Of a stretch of DNA of 13,269 nt, positions 5,988-13,269 are shown in pieces (the stretch's first letter is position 1; each line of letters starts with the position of its first letter). The DNA is from CAUZRD01 sp963582255 (GTDB taxonomy: Bacteria > Pseudomonadota > Alphaproteobacteria > Rhizobiales > TMED25). The translations under genes and the position numbers were made by a program. Location of the stretch: assembly GCA_963582255.1 (NCBI GenBank), contig CAUZRD010000046.1, positions 1 to 13,269 of the forward strand. The letters run 5' to 3'. The notes beneath the pieces were generated by a model. The model worked only from the letters and a program-made list of their open reading frames with translations, searched no databases and was not told where the DNA came from.

Positions 5988-8092
5988 CCAGATTCAGCTA
6001 GTTTGATGGCATCGTCGCGTTCAAACAAGTATAGCAGGGTGCGCACGGCTTTTCCCTGGCTTCCAGTTAACCTTGGGTTTTCTGATAAAGTTTGCTCAGC
6101 CATCTGGTGTGCCTGTTCGATGAACGGGGTATGATGTGCCGTATCTACAACGCGAAATTCAGGCAGTCCGCTTTGGCGGGTGCCGAGTATCTCACCGCCA
6201 CCCCTTAGAGTGAGATCAGCCTCGGCGATTTTAAAACCGTCATTTGTATCACGCATGATTTCAAGACGGCGTGAGGCTATATCACCAAGAGGTGGCTCAT
6301 AAAGAAGCAGGCATGCGGCATCATGCCTACCACGACCAATCCTGCCACGTAGCTGATGGAGCTGTGACAGGCCAAAACGTTCGGCCTGCTCGATCACCAT
6401 TATGGTTGCCCCCGGTATATCGACGCCGACCTCGACGACAGTGGTGGCAACAAGGACCTTTGCTCTTCCATCACGAAAAGAGTCCATGGCCTCAGTTCGC
6501 TCAGTTGTCGATTGGCGTCCATGAGCGAGGACAACAGGATGTTTTAGCTTTAGGGTAAGTTCAGCGTGACGCGCTACTGCGGCAGCTCCACGATCCTCAC
6601 CATTCTCATCTATCTGGGGACATATCCAATAAGCGAGGCCTCCGTTATCAAGGCTCATAGCTAGACGATTTATTACCTCATTCAAACGATCAGTCGAAAC
6701 AGCTCGGGTTACAACATTCCCACGACCAGGTGGTAGCTCATCGATACGGCTTAGATCCATATTACCGTAATGAGTTAGAACCAAGGTGCGGGGTATGGGG
6801 GTTGCCGTCATGATTAGAACATCAGGTGCGGCCGTCTTCGCTTTTGATAGCAAAGCAAGACGCTGATGAACGCCAAAGCGTTGCTGCTCATCAATGATGG
6901 TTAGAGCAAGATCGTAAAATTCTACATCACTTTGGAATAGCGCATGGGTGCCAACAATTGCCTTGAGATCTCCATCGCGCAATTGGTTTAAAATTTTATC
7001 GCGAGCGGCACCCTTTTCCCGGCCAGTCAGGATTTCAATTTTAAGACCAATGGCGAGAAATAGAGGTTTTAGCGTTTTTATGTGCTGACGAGCAAGAATT
7101 TCAGTTGGTACCATTAAAGCAGATTGTGCTCCGGTATCACATACGCTCACCATGGCTAGGGCCGCGACGGCCGTCTTTCCACTGCCAACATCACCCTGTA
7201 ACAAACGCATCATCTGATCAGGTTTTGAAATATCATCAGAAATTTCGTCAAGTGCTTGTTTTTGTGCGGAAGTTAATTTGAATCCAAGGACAGCAGTTGC
7301 TTGTTCCATAGCCGTTCCAGTTGACACGATCGCTCGACCAGCTCGACGGCGCCGGTGCCGGCGCAGCAATGCAAGGGCGATTTGATTGGCATAAAGTTCA
7401 TCGAATGCTAGTCGCGCTCGTGCGGGAGCATTTGGCTCAAGTGCGCTCATGTTTTCTGGAGAGTGAATGCACGCAAGAGCGCTGTTAAAATCTGGCCAGC
7501 CGCGCTCATTTTTAAAATTGTCTGAGTACCATTCATTAATCTTCGTGAGACGAGATAGAGCAGAGTGAATGGCACCTATTACAACTTTGTTTGAGGTGCC
7601 ATAATTTAACCGGTAGACAGGATCAATGAGTGGTAACCCCGCAAGCTCTTCTGGTTTTAGAATGTAGTCTGGGTGAATCATTTGGAATTCACCGGAAAAG
7701 ATTTCTATTTTTCCGGAAACAATACGGCGTGCACCCTCGGGCAAAAGTTGAGATAAATATCGAGACGAAGTGTGAAAGAAAACCAGGATCAATTCATCGC
7801 TGTCATCAAAAACATGTACTTTATAGGGAAGTTTGCGGTCACGGTTCGGAGTGTGAGTTGCAACTGTTACATCGAGAGTGACGATATTGCCTTCGATTGC
7901 TTCTGAGATTTTTGGTCTGGATCTCCGGTCAATAAGACGTATTGGGAGATGCCAGAATAGATCAACTACCCGTGCTTCACGGTCCTCTTCGGCGACGCCT
8001 AACAAATGAGAGAGCGCGCGTCCGGTTTTTGGTCCGATTTTCGGTAGTGTAGCAATATTTGCAAACAGTGGTGTTAACTTGGTTGGTCTCAT
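5984..8092 (-). CDS. recG: ATP-dependent DNA helicase RecG
   Basis: RecG is a superfamily 2 double-strand DNA translocase that remodels stalled replication forks and Holliday junctions. The 702-residue length is normal. In order: N-terminal helical segment, OB-fold wedge domain (about 60-150), then the helicase core. Walker A GDVGSGKT is at 300-307, motif II DEQQ at 401-404, motif III TATPIPRT from 429, motif VI QLRGRIGRGR at 580-589, and the TRG-like translocation motif LRGGGEILGTRQSG at about 629-642. Motif II is usually DEQH in RecG; here the His is Gln (codon CAA). The frame is unbroken and all other motifs are intact, so the enzyme is probably active. The gene is divergent from sdhE-mfd and convergent with the DUF502 gene. 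ATG 8092 gives a typical RecG N-terminus, although no good Shine-Dalgarno sequence precedes it. Confidence 0.97.
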   Translation of the reverse strand: MRPTKLTPLFANIATLPKIGPKTGRALSHLLGVAEEDREARVVDLFWHLPIRLIDRRSRPKISEAIEGNIVTLDVTVATHTPNRDRKLPYKVHVFDDSDELILVFFHTSSRYLSQLLPEGARRIVSGKIEIFSGEFQMIHPDYILKPEELAGLPLIDPVYRLNYGTSNKVVIGAIHSALSRLTKINEWYSDNFKNERGWPDFNSALACIHSPENMSALEPNAPARARLAFDELYANQIALALLRRHRRRRAGRAIVSTGTAMEQATAVLGFKLTSAQKQALDEISDDISKPDQMMRLLQGDVGSGKTAVAALAMVSVCDTGAQSALMVPTEILARQHIKTLKPLFLAIGLKIEILTGREKGAARDKILNQLRDGDLKAIVGTHALFQSDVEFYDLALTIIDEQQRFGVHQRLALLSKAKTAAPDVLIMTATPIPRTLVLTHYGNMDLSRIDELPPGRGNVVTRAVSTDRLNEVINRLAMSLDNGGLAYWICPQIDENGEDRGAAAVARHAELTLKLKHPVVLAHGRQSTTERTEAMDSFRDGRAKVLVATTVVEVGVDIPGATIMVIEQAERFGLSQLHQLRGRIGRGRHDAACLLLYEPPLGDIASRRLEIMRDTNDGFKIAEADLTLRGGGEILGTRQSGLPEFRVVDTAHHTPFIEQAHQMAEQTLSENPRLTGSQGKAVRTLLYLFERDDAIKLAESG

Positions 8093-8215
8093 GGAGTCTG
8101 GTCAATTTGTGTGTATATGGTGTTCTTGGGCTGACAGATGAATGGGCGGGCTCTATATCCGGTTATGCCATTACTTTCAGACTATTCCATGATTCCTAAA
8201 GATCAAAAGTTTCTT

Positions 8216-8491
8216 ATGCATGAGATCAGATTAAAACGTCTTCGTTATCGTGCCTGGCGCCGGGGCAAAAAAGAACTTGATCTGGTTCTCGGTAGATTCG
8301 CAGATCGATATTGTGGGGAGATGAGCGAAAGCGAACTCACAGCGTTTGAACGTGTTCTTGATTGCGCGGACCCTGATCTGGAGAATTGGATACTCAAGGG
8401 CGGAGAGATTTCCAGTGATGTTGATCACGCTCTTGTTTTAAAGGTGTGCGAAAGCCTTGGAGAAATTTCAAGAAAGCAGGATCACGAATGA
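8216..8491 (+). CDS. sdhE: Succinate dehydrogenase assembly factor SdhE (FAD assembly factor)
   Basis: This is a small acidic protein of the SdhE/YgfY (Sdh5) family, which promotes covalent attachment of FAD to the SdhA subunit of succinate dehydrogenase in the cytosol. The essential RGxxE motif appears as RGKKE (residues 16-20), followed by LDLVLGRFAD and the family helix pattern ending in DPDLENWIL (52-60). ATG 8216 gives 91 residues, matching the family (E. coli about 88). The frame also has ATGs at 8189 and 8138, which would add 9 and 26 unconserved residues. No start has a strong ribosome site, so the choice rests on length. The stop overlaps the mfd start as ATGA, implying translational coupling. 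Confidence 0.9.
   Translation: MHEIRLKRLRYRAWRRGKKELDLVLGRFADRYCGEMSESELTAFERVLDCADPDLENWILKGGEISSDVDHALVLKVCESLGEISRKQDHE
8478..8481 (+). promoter_or_regulatory. Ribosome binding site fixing the mfd start
   Basis: AGGA lies six bases before ATG 8488, inside the end of sdhE. It supports 8488 over the in-frame upstream start at 8446, and makes the sdhE stop (8489-8491) overlap the mfd start. Confidence 0.6.
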
Positions 8492-11400
8492 CGGTGCAAA
8501 TATTGCCCTTTGTAGAGCAGCATTTTCAAAGTGAACTTGATGAAATACTGAAACTAACGGGGGTGCCAGCGGGATTTGATGCTCTTGTGCTTGGTGATAT
8601 TGCGCGCCTAAAATCTCGCCGAGATCAGGACGTGCCAGTAAGTCTGTTGCACATTGCCCGTGATGAGCAGCGGCTATCTGCATTCGCCCGCACCATGCGT
8701 TTTTTTGCACCTGACATCGAGATTATTGAATTTCCAGCCTGGGACTGTCTACCTTACGATCGGGTCGGCCCGAATGCTATGGTTGAAAGCCGCCGCCTAC
8801 GGGCGATGGTCGACCTTGTTGCTCTCGCACAAGCACCAAGATCCGCTGCGCATCCTCGCATTGTGGTCACTACCTCAACGGCTGTGTTGCAACGCATCAC
8901 ATCACGTGAGCTAATCTGTACACGTAACTGGCAGGCCAAAGCTGGCAACACTGTGGATGTCAGAGCGCTGACACAATTTTTGGAATCAAATAGCTATCAC
9001 CAGGCTGGGACAGTCGTCGAGCCCGGAGAATATGCGCTGCGCGGAGGTATTGTAGATGTTTTTCCATCTGGTGCTACAGCTCCCGTGCGGCTTGATTTTT
9101 TTGGTAAGACTCTTGAGTCAATTAGGTCATTCGATCCTGAAACCCAACGCACGACCTACCAACAACGTGAAGTTAGTTTTTTTCCGGTAAGTGAAGTAGT
9201 TCTTGATGAGGAGTCGATCTCTCGTTTTCGGCAGGGGTATGTGGCTGAGTTCGGGCCAGTCAAAGATGAAGACCCGCTGTACGAATCAATTAGCGCTGGA
9301 CGGCGTTATCGTGGTTTTGAACATTGGTTGCCATTGTTTTATGAGCGGCTGGAAACAGTTTTTGACTATGTACCTGGTGCTTATATCAGTATGGATGAAC
9401 TTAGCACGCAGGCTGTGAACGAACGGTTAGTTCAGATAGCTGATCATTATGACAACCGAGTAAATTCATTAGCAGGTGGTGCCTTTGGTGCGCCGGCATA
9501 TAAACCCTTGAAGCCTCAAGCTCTCTATCTAACGAGTGGTGAATGGGAGGTTCTTTGTTCAGCACCCCATATTTCGGTTTCATCGTTTTCTCCTGCCGGA
9601 GTTGATGGCAAGGTCGGCCAGAGTATTATCGTTGATCTTGGCGTTAGAGCAGGTAGAGATTTTTCATTCGAGCGACACGATCAAAGCCAATCGGTATTCG
9701 ATGTTGTAACCGCACATGTGCATAAACTTACAGAAACCAGCCGAAAAGTTCTCATCATGGCGGCTAGCGATGGTGCGCGTGATCGACTTTTAACATTGCT
9801 CACCGATCATGGGCTACCAACGGCCACTGTGGTTGATACTTACCCAGATTTAGACTCTAAGCCAGTGAAATCTGTGACGTTCGGAACGCTTGATCTTGAT
9901 CGTGGTTTTGAAACTGACGAACTCGCTGTCCTTAGTGAGCAAGATATTTTAGGCACCAGGTTGGTACGCACTTCTACTGCTAAGCGTGCCCGCGATTTTC
10001 TTACAGAAGTTATGTCGTTAAGTATTAGTGATCTTGTGGTTCATGTGGATCATGGTATTGGAAGATTCGCCGGGCTTATTACGGTTGAGGCAGCTGGTGC
10101 ACCTCATGATTGCCTTGAAGTGCATTATCACGGCGGAGATAAACTTTATGTTCCTGTCGAGAATATCGAAATATTAAGTCGCTATGGTCACGAAGATGTA
10201 GATGTGATGCTGGATCGACTTGGCGGTGTCGGTTGGCAGACGCGCAAAGCCAATGCCCATAAACGTATTCACGAGATTGCTGATCAATTAATCAAGGTAG
10301 CGGCTGCGCGGGCTTCGCAGCCGGGTCTTCAAATCGTTGCCGATGATGGCATGTTTGCCGAATTCTGTTCTCGTTTTGCGTATGAGGAGACCGAAGATCA
10401 GCAAAACTCCATCGATCAAGTGCTTAAAGATCTTGCCAGCGGCAACCCAATGGATCGACTGGTATGCGGAGATGTTGGTTTTGGAAAAACGGAAGTTGCG
10501 CTGAGATCAGCATTCGCAACTGCGATCACTGGATATCAGTGTGCTGTAGTGGTGCCAACAACTCTGCTCGCACGCCAACATCTCAATACTTTTCAGGAGA
10601 GATTTCGGGGGTTTCCAATTCAGATAGCAGGGGCTTCGCGGCTAGTGGGAGCAAAGCAGCTAGCGGAGACAAAAAAAGGGATAACTGATGGGACGATAGA
10701 TATTGTTATTGGTACGCACGCACTTCTAGCAAAAGATGTGTCTTTTCAGCGCCTTGGTCTTTTAATTATAGATGAAGAACAACATTTCGGCGTGACTCAC
10801 AAAGAGCGGCTTAAAGACATGCGGCATATGGTGCATGTTCTCACGCTAACCGCGACACCTATTCCCCGTACACTTCAACTCGCGCTTTCTGGTGCACGCG
10901 ATCTTTCGCTGATTGCATCACCCCCCGTTGATCGGCTTGCAGTGCGGACATTTATCACTCCATTTGATCCGGTGAGTATTCGCGAAGCGCTGCTGCGTGA
11001 GCTTTATCGTGGCGGTCAGAGTTTTTTTGTCTGTCCGCGCATAGCAGATCTTTCTGGTATTGCTGATTTTTTGACAGAATATGTGCCTGAAGTAAAATTT
11101 GTTCAGGCTCATGGGCGCATGCCAGCAGTCGATCTAGACCGGATCATGAACGCTTTTTATGAGGGTGAATTTGATGTGTTGTTGTCAACTACAATCATTG
11201 AATCTGGTCTTGATGTTCCGTCTGCTAATACGCTGATTGTCTTCAGATCGGATAAATTTGGATTATCTCAGCTTTATCAGCTTCGTGGGCGGGTGGGGCG
11301 CTCAAAAACAAGAGCCTATGCATTGTTTACCGTGCCTGCAGAGCACTCGCTTACAGAGGGCGCGGAAAAACGGTTAAAAGTTTTGCAATCGCTGGATTCC

Positions 11401-12033
11401 CTCGGAGCTGGATTTAATCTTGCTAGTCACGATCTTGATATACGAGGAGCTGGTAATTTATTGGGTGATGAGCAATCAGGACATATTCGCGAAGTTGGGT
11501 TTGAGCTTTATCAATCCATGCTTGAAGATGCTGTGGCAAGTCTTCGTGCGGGAGACAATGAGATCGTAGATGAACAACGCTGGTCGCCGCTGATATCGGT
11601 TGGTGCTGCGGTGTTGATCTCGGAGGACTATGTTCCAGATCTTCAGTTGCGACTTGGGCTTTACAGACGTCTTTCAACTTTACGTGACACTTACTCGCTG
11701 GACGAATTCGCTGCTGAACTAGTTGATCGGTTTGGTTCGTTGCCGAATGAAGTTAAGCACCTACTGCGTGTTGTTGCCATTAAGATTGAGTGTAGAAGCG
11801 CTAGTATTTCCAGATTTGATGCCGGACCTAAAGGAGCTTTGATCTCGTTTCGCAACAACATATTTGCAAGGCCGGCAGCACTGATTTCATGGATTGAATC
11901 AATGGGAATATTTGCCCGTATTAGGCCTGATCAAAATGTGGTCATTACACGCAATTGGGAGGAGATTGATGAGCGGTTGCTTGGTGCGGAAAAAATTGTC
12001 CGAGAAATTGCCGAGATTGCTAACGGGAAGTGA
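8488..12033 (+). CDS. mfd: Transcription-repair coupling factor Mfd
   Basis: Mfd is a cytosolic ATP-driven translocase that displaces RNA polymerase stalled at DNA lesions and recruits UvrA. It is 1181 residues from ATG 8488, a normal length. The N-terminal UvrB-like module shows the hallmark FPAWDCLPYDRVGPN from residue 82. The RNA-polymerase-interacting (CarD-like) domain spans about 517-567, from VVHVDHGIGRF to LYVPVENIEILSRYG. The RecG-like motor follows: Walker A GDVGFGKT 661-668, motif II DEEQ 762-765, TATPIPRT after it, QLRGRVGR, and the TRG motif HDLDIRGAGNLLGDEQSG from 981. The C-terminal regulatory (D7) domain includes LYRRLSTLRD near 1059. All motifs are intact. DEEQHFGV is the form I expect in alphaproteobacterial Mfd. 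It is coupled to sdhE, and the gene on its right is convergent. Confidence 0.97.
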   Translation: MTVQILPFVEQHFQSELDEILKLTGVPAGFDALVLGDIARLKSRRDQDVPVSLLHIARDEQRLSAFARTMRFFAPDIEIIEFPAWDCLPYDRVGPNAMVESRRLRAMVDLVALAQAPRSAAHPRIVVTTSTAVLQRITSRELICTRNWQAKAGNTVDVRALTQFLESNSYHQAGTVVEPGEYALRGGIVDVFPSGATAPVRLDFFGKTLESIRSFDPETQRTTYQQREVSFFPVSEVVLDEESISRFRQGYVAEFGPVKDEDPLYESISAGRRYRGFEHWLPLFYERLETVFDYVPGAYISMDELSTQAVNERLVQIADHYDNRVNSLAGGAFGAPAYKPLKPQALYLTSGEWEVLCSAPHISVSSFSPAGVDGKVGQSIIVDLGVRAGRDFSFERHDQSQSVFDVVTAHVHKLTETSRKVLIMAASDGARDRLLTLLTDHGLPTATVVDTYPDLDSKPVKSVTFGTLDLDRGFETDELAVLSEQDILGTRLVRTSTAKRARDFLTEVMSLSISDLVVHVDHGIGRFAGLITVEAAGAPHDCLEVHYHGGDKLYVPVENIEILSRYGHEDVDVMLDRLGGVGWQTRKANAHKRIHEIADQLIKVAAARASQPGLQIVADDGMFAEFCSRFAYEETEDQQNSIDQVLKDLASGNPMDRLVCGDVGFGKTEVALRSAFATAITGYQCAVVVPTTLLARQHLNTFQERFRGFPIQIAGASRLVGAKQLAETKKGITDGTIDIVIGTHALLAKDVSFQRLGLLIIDEEQHFGVTHKERLKDMRHMVHVLTLTATPIPRTLQLALSGARDLSLIASPPVDRLAVRTFITPFDPVSIREALLRELYRGGQSFFVCPRIADLSGIADFLTEYVPEVKFVQAHGRMPAVDLDRIMNAFYEGEFDVLLSTTIIESGLDVPSANTLIVFRSDKFGLSQLYQLRGRVGRSKTRAYALFTVPAEHSLTEGAEKRLKVLQSLDSLGAGFNLASHDLDIRGAGNLLGDEQSGHIREVGFELYQSMLEDAVASLRAGDNEIVDEQRWSPLISVGAAVLISEDYVPDLQLRLGLYRRLSTLRDTYSLDEFAAELVDRFGSLPNEVKHLLRVVAIKIECRSASISRFDAGPKGALISFRNNIFARPAALISWIESMGIFARIRPDQNVVITRNWEEIDERLLGAEKIVREIAEIANGK

Positions 12034-12102
12034 CGGTGCAAGGAAAATGGGGCACAGTTCTTGGGTGTAGGTTGATAGTACAGGTACTGTAAATTTAATG
12101 CA

Positions 12103-12120
12103 GTTTATCGTCGAATAAAC
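12103..12120. terminator. Possible bidirectional hairpin between convergent mfd and yejA-like genes
   Basis: GTTTAT (12103-12108) and ATAAAC (12115-12120) are perfect complements around a six-base loop in the 112-bp gap between two converging genes. Stability is low (AT-rich, 6 bp) and T-runs are absent, so this rests mainly on its position. Confidence 0.25.
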
Positions 12121-12145
12121 GCATAATATTGGGACGTTTCAGTGC

Positions 12146-13269
12146 TTAACGTGGTGTTTTTACCCACCATGTATTGAGTTTATATCCATCGACAGAGTGG
12201 TTTTCTGGATGCGCTAACCGTTGGCTATAGGCGAGCCATTGTTTTGGCCAATGAAATAGAGGAATCACATAATTTCCTGAGATCAAGAGGCGGTCTAGTG
12301 CGCGCACAGCGCTAACAAATTCGTTGCGTTCATGAGCACTCAATAACGCCTTGATCATGCCATCTACACCAGAATTACGCGCACCCATATAATTACGAGT
12401 TCCTTCAGTGGCCGCTGCGTTTGTAGACCAGTAGAATGCTTGTTCGTTTCCAGGCGATAGCGAGGCATACCAAAAGTGCTCGACCATATCAAAGTCGTAG
12501 GTTTGGCGACGCAATTGATACTGAGCTGAATCAACCAGCCGAACACTTGCATCAATACCTAAACGCTTTAGAGATTTGCTGTAGGTAAGGGCATATCTTT
12601 CTTGTCGACGCTCAACCACCATGATTTCAAATGAAAATGGAATGCCACTTTTTTTCTCCACCATCTGACCCGAGTGCTTATCGATGTCATATCCGGCTTC
12701 ATTAAAAAGATTAAGTGCTTGACGAGATTGCGATCGTTTTCGACCCGATGAGACTTCCCCTTTATCAACGGCGTCTAATCTATAGCTACCCTCAAGTACA
12801 TCGGGTGTAATCATCTTCGTGTAAGAATTGAGGAGAGCTCGCTCAACCTCACTTGCGGGCTGACCAATGCTGGAAAGCTCAGAGCCGTCATAAAATCCTG
12901 AAGTGCGCTGATAAAGTCCGTGGTAAAGATTAGCGTTTAACCACTCAAAATCAAACATGAGAGTGAGTGCGCGCCGAATACGCTGGTCTGAAAAAATTTG
13001 TCTGCGGGTATTAAAGGCAAGTCCCAGCATTCCAGCTGGAGTGGCGCGCCCAATCTCTTCCCGGACGATGCGGCCATCGTCAGTCGCAGGGAACGCGTAT
13101 GAGTTAGCCCAGCGCGCGGGATCCCACTCTTGCTGAAAATCAAATAATCCTTTTTTAAAGGCCTCAAATCGGGTCGACTCGTCGCGATAGTACTCATATT
13201 TGATCGTGTCGAAGTTATTTAGCCCACGATTTATTGAGAGATTCTCGCCCCAATAACGCGGGTTTTTCT
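12146..13269 (-). CDS. YejA-like ABC transporter periplasmic solute-binding protein (5' partial)
   Basis: The C-terminal 373 or so residues of a family 5 extracellular solute-binding protein (peptide/nickel type) are visible. The frame is open to the window edge, so the N-terminus and signal peptide are missing; the ATG at 13030 is internal. Recognisable family stretches in order are NPRYWGENL, YEYYRDESTRFEAFKKG, GMLGLAFNTRR, RRALTLMFDFEWLNANLYHG, SFEIMVV, FDMVEHFWYASLSPGNEQAFYW, NYMGARNSGVDGMI and IPLFHWPKQW. The last ones are typical of the YejA/microcin C-type subgroup, which captures oligopeptides in the periplasm for the YejBEF transporter. Substrate specificity cannot be read from sequence. 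The permease and ATPase genes are not in view. It converges on mfd. Confidence 0.9.
   Translation of the reverse strand, partial: KNPRYWGENLSINRGLNNFDTIKYEYYRDESTRFEAFKKGLFDFQQEWDPARWANSYAFPATDDGRIVREEIGRATPAGMLGLAFNTRRQIFSDQRIRRALTLMFDFEWLNANLYHGLYQRTSGFYDGSELSSIGQPASEVERALLNSYTKMITPDVLEGSYRLDAVDKGEVSSGRKRSQSRQALNLFNEAGYDIDKHSGQMVEKKSGIPFSFEIMVVERRQERYALTYSKSLKRLGIDASVRLVDSAQYQLRRQTYDFDMVEHFWYASLSPGNEQAFYWSTNAAATEGTRNYMGARNSGVDGMIKALLSAHERNEFVSAVRALDRLLISGNYVIPLFHWPKQWLAYSQRLAHPENHSVDGYKLNTWWVKTPR

Noticed and set aside
8093..8215. Divergent promoters between recG and sdhE
   Set aside because: TATACA- and TATAT-like hexamers exist, but none has a -35 partner at proper spacing on either strand; a promoter must exist but cannot be placed.

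Overview
The window looks like a chromosomal segment of an alphaproteobacterium of moderate GC content. The strongest evidence is the cluster DUF502 membrane protein, recG, sdhE and mfd, an arrangement I know from Rhodospirillales-type genomes. The motifs of the Mfd, RecG and YejA-like proteins also fit Alphaproteobacteria. No rRNA or tRNA gene, CRISPR array, intact insertion sequence or phage gene was found. I did not recognise a clearly new multi-gene system. The most unusual stretch is a short AT-rich island.

Left block (1-1754, + strand, about 50-55% GC by eye). It begins with the lysine-rich C-terminal tail of a gene that starts outside the window. The tail contains a perfect 36-bp tandem duplication and a 9-bp repeat tract. 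A complete HI0933/BaiN-type flavoprotein gene follows.

AT-rich island (about 1755-3029). It contains a thioredoxin-fold protein with a CPFC motif and an N-terminal membrane-like helix. It resembles a glutaredoxin type I associate with Gammaproteobacteria. About 710 bp follow with no convincing gene, only short coding-like relics interrupted by stops and frame changes. The base composition drops sharply relative to both sides, which suggests a horizontally acquired or decaying segment.

Core block (3030-12033). A large exported TPR/SPOR cell-envelope protein is followed by a DUF502 inner-membrane protein. The DUF502 gene overlaps recG (- strand) tail to tail by four bases. On the other side of recG, sdhE and mfd form a divergent pair overlapping by ATGA. 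RecG (branched-DNA remodelling) and Mfd (transcription-coupled repair) are both helicase-like translocases of genome maintenance. SdhE flavinylates succinate dehydrogenase, and its pairing with mfd is a conserved neighbourhood rather than a shared pathway.

Right edge (12146-13269, - strand). This is the C-terminal part of a YejA-like oligopeptide ABC-transporter solute-binding protein, convergent with mfd and cut by the window end.
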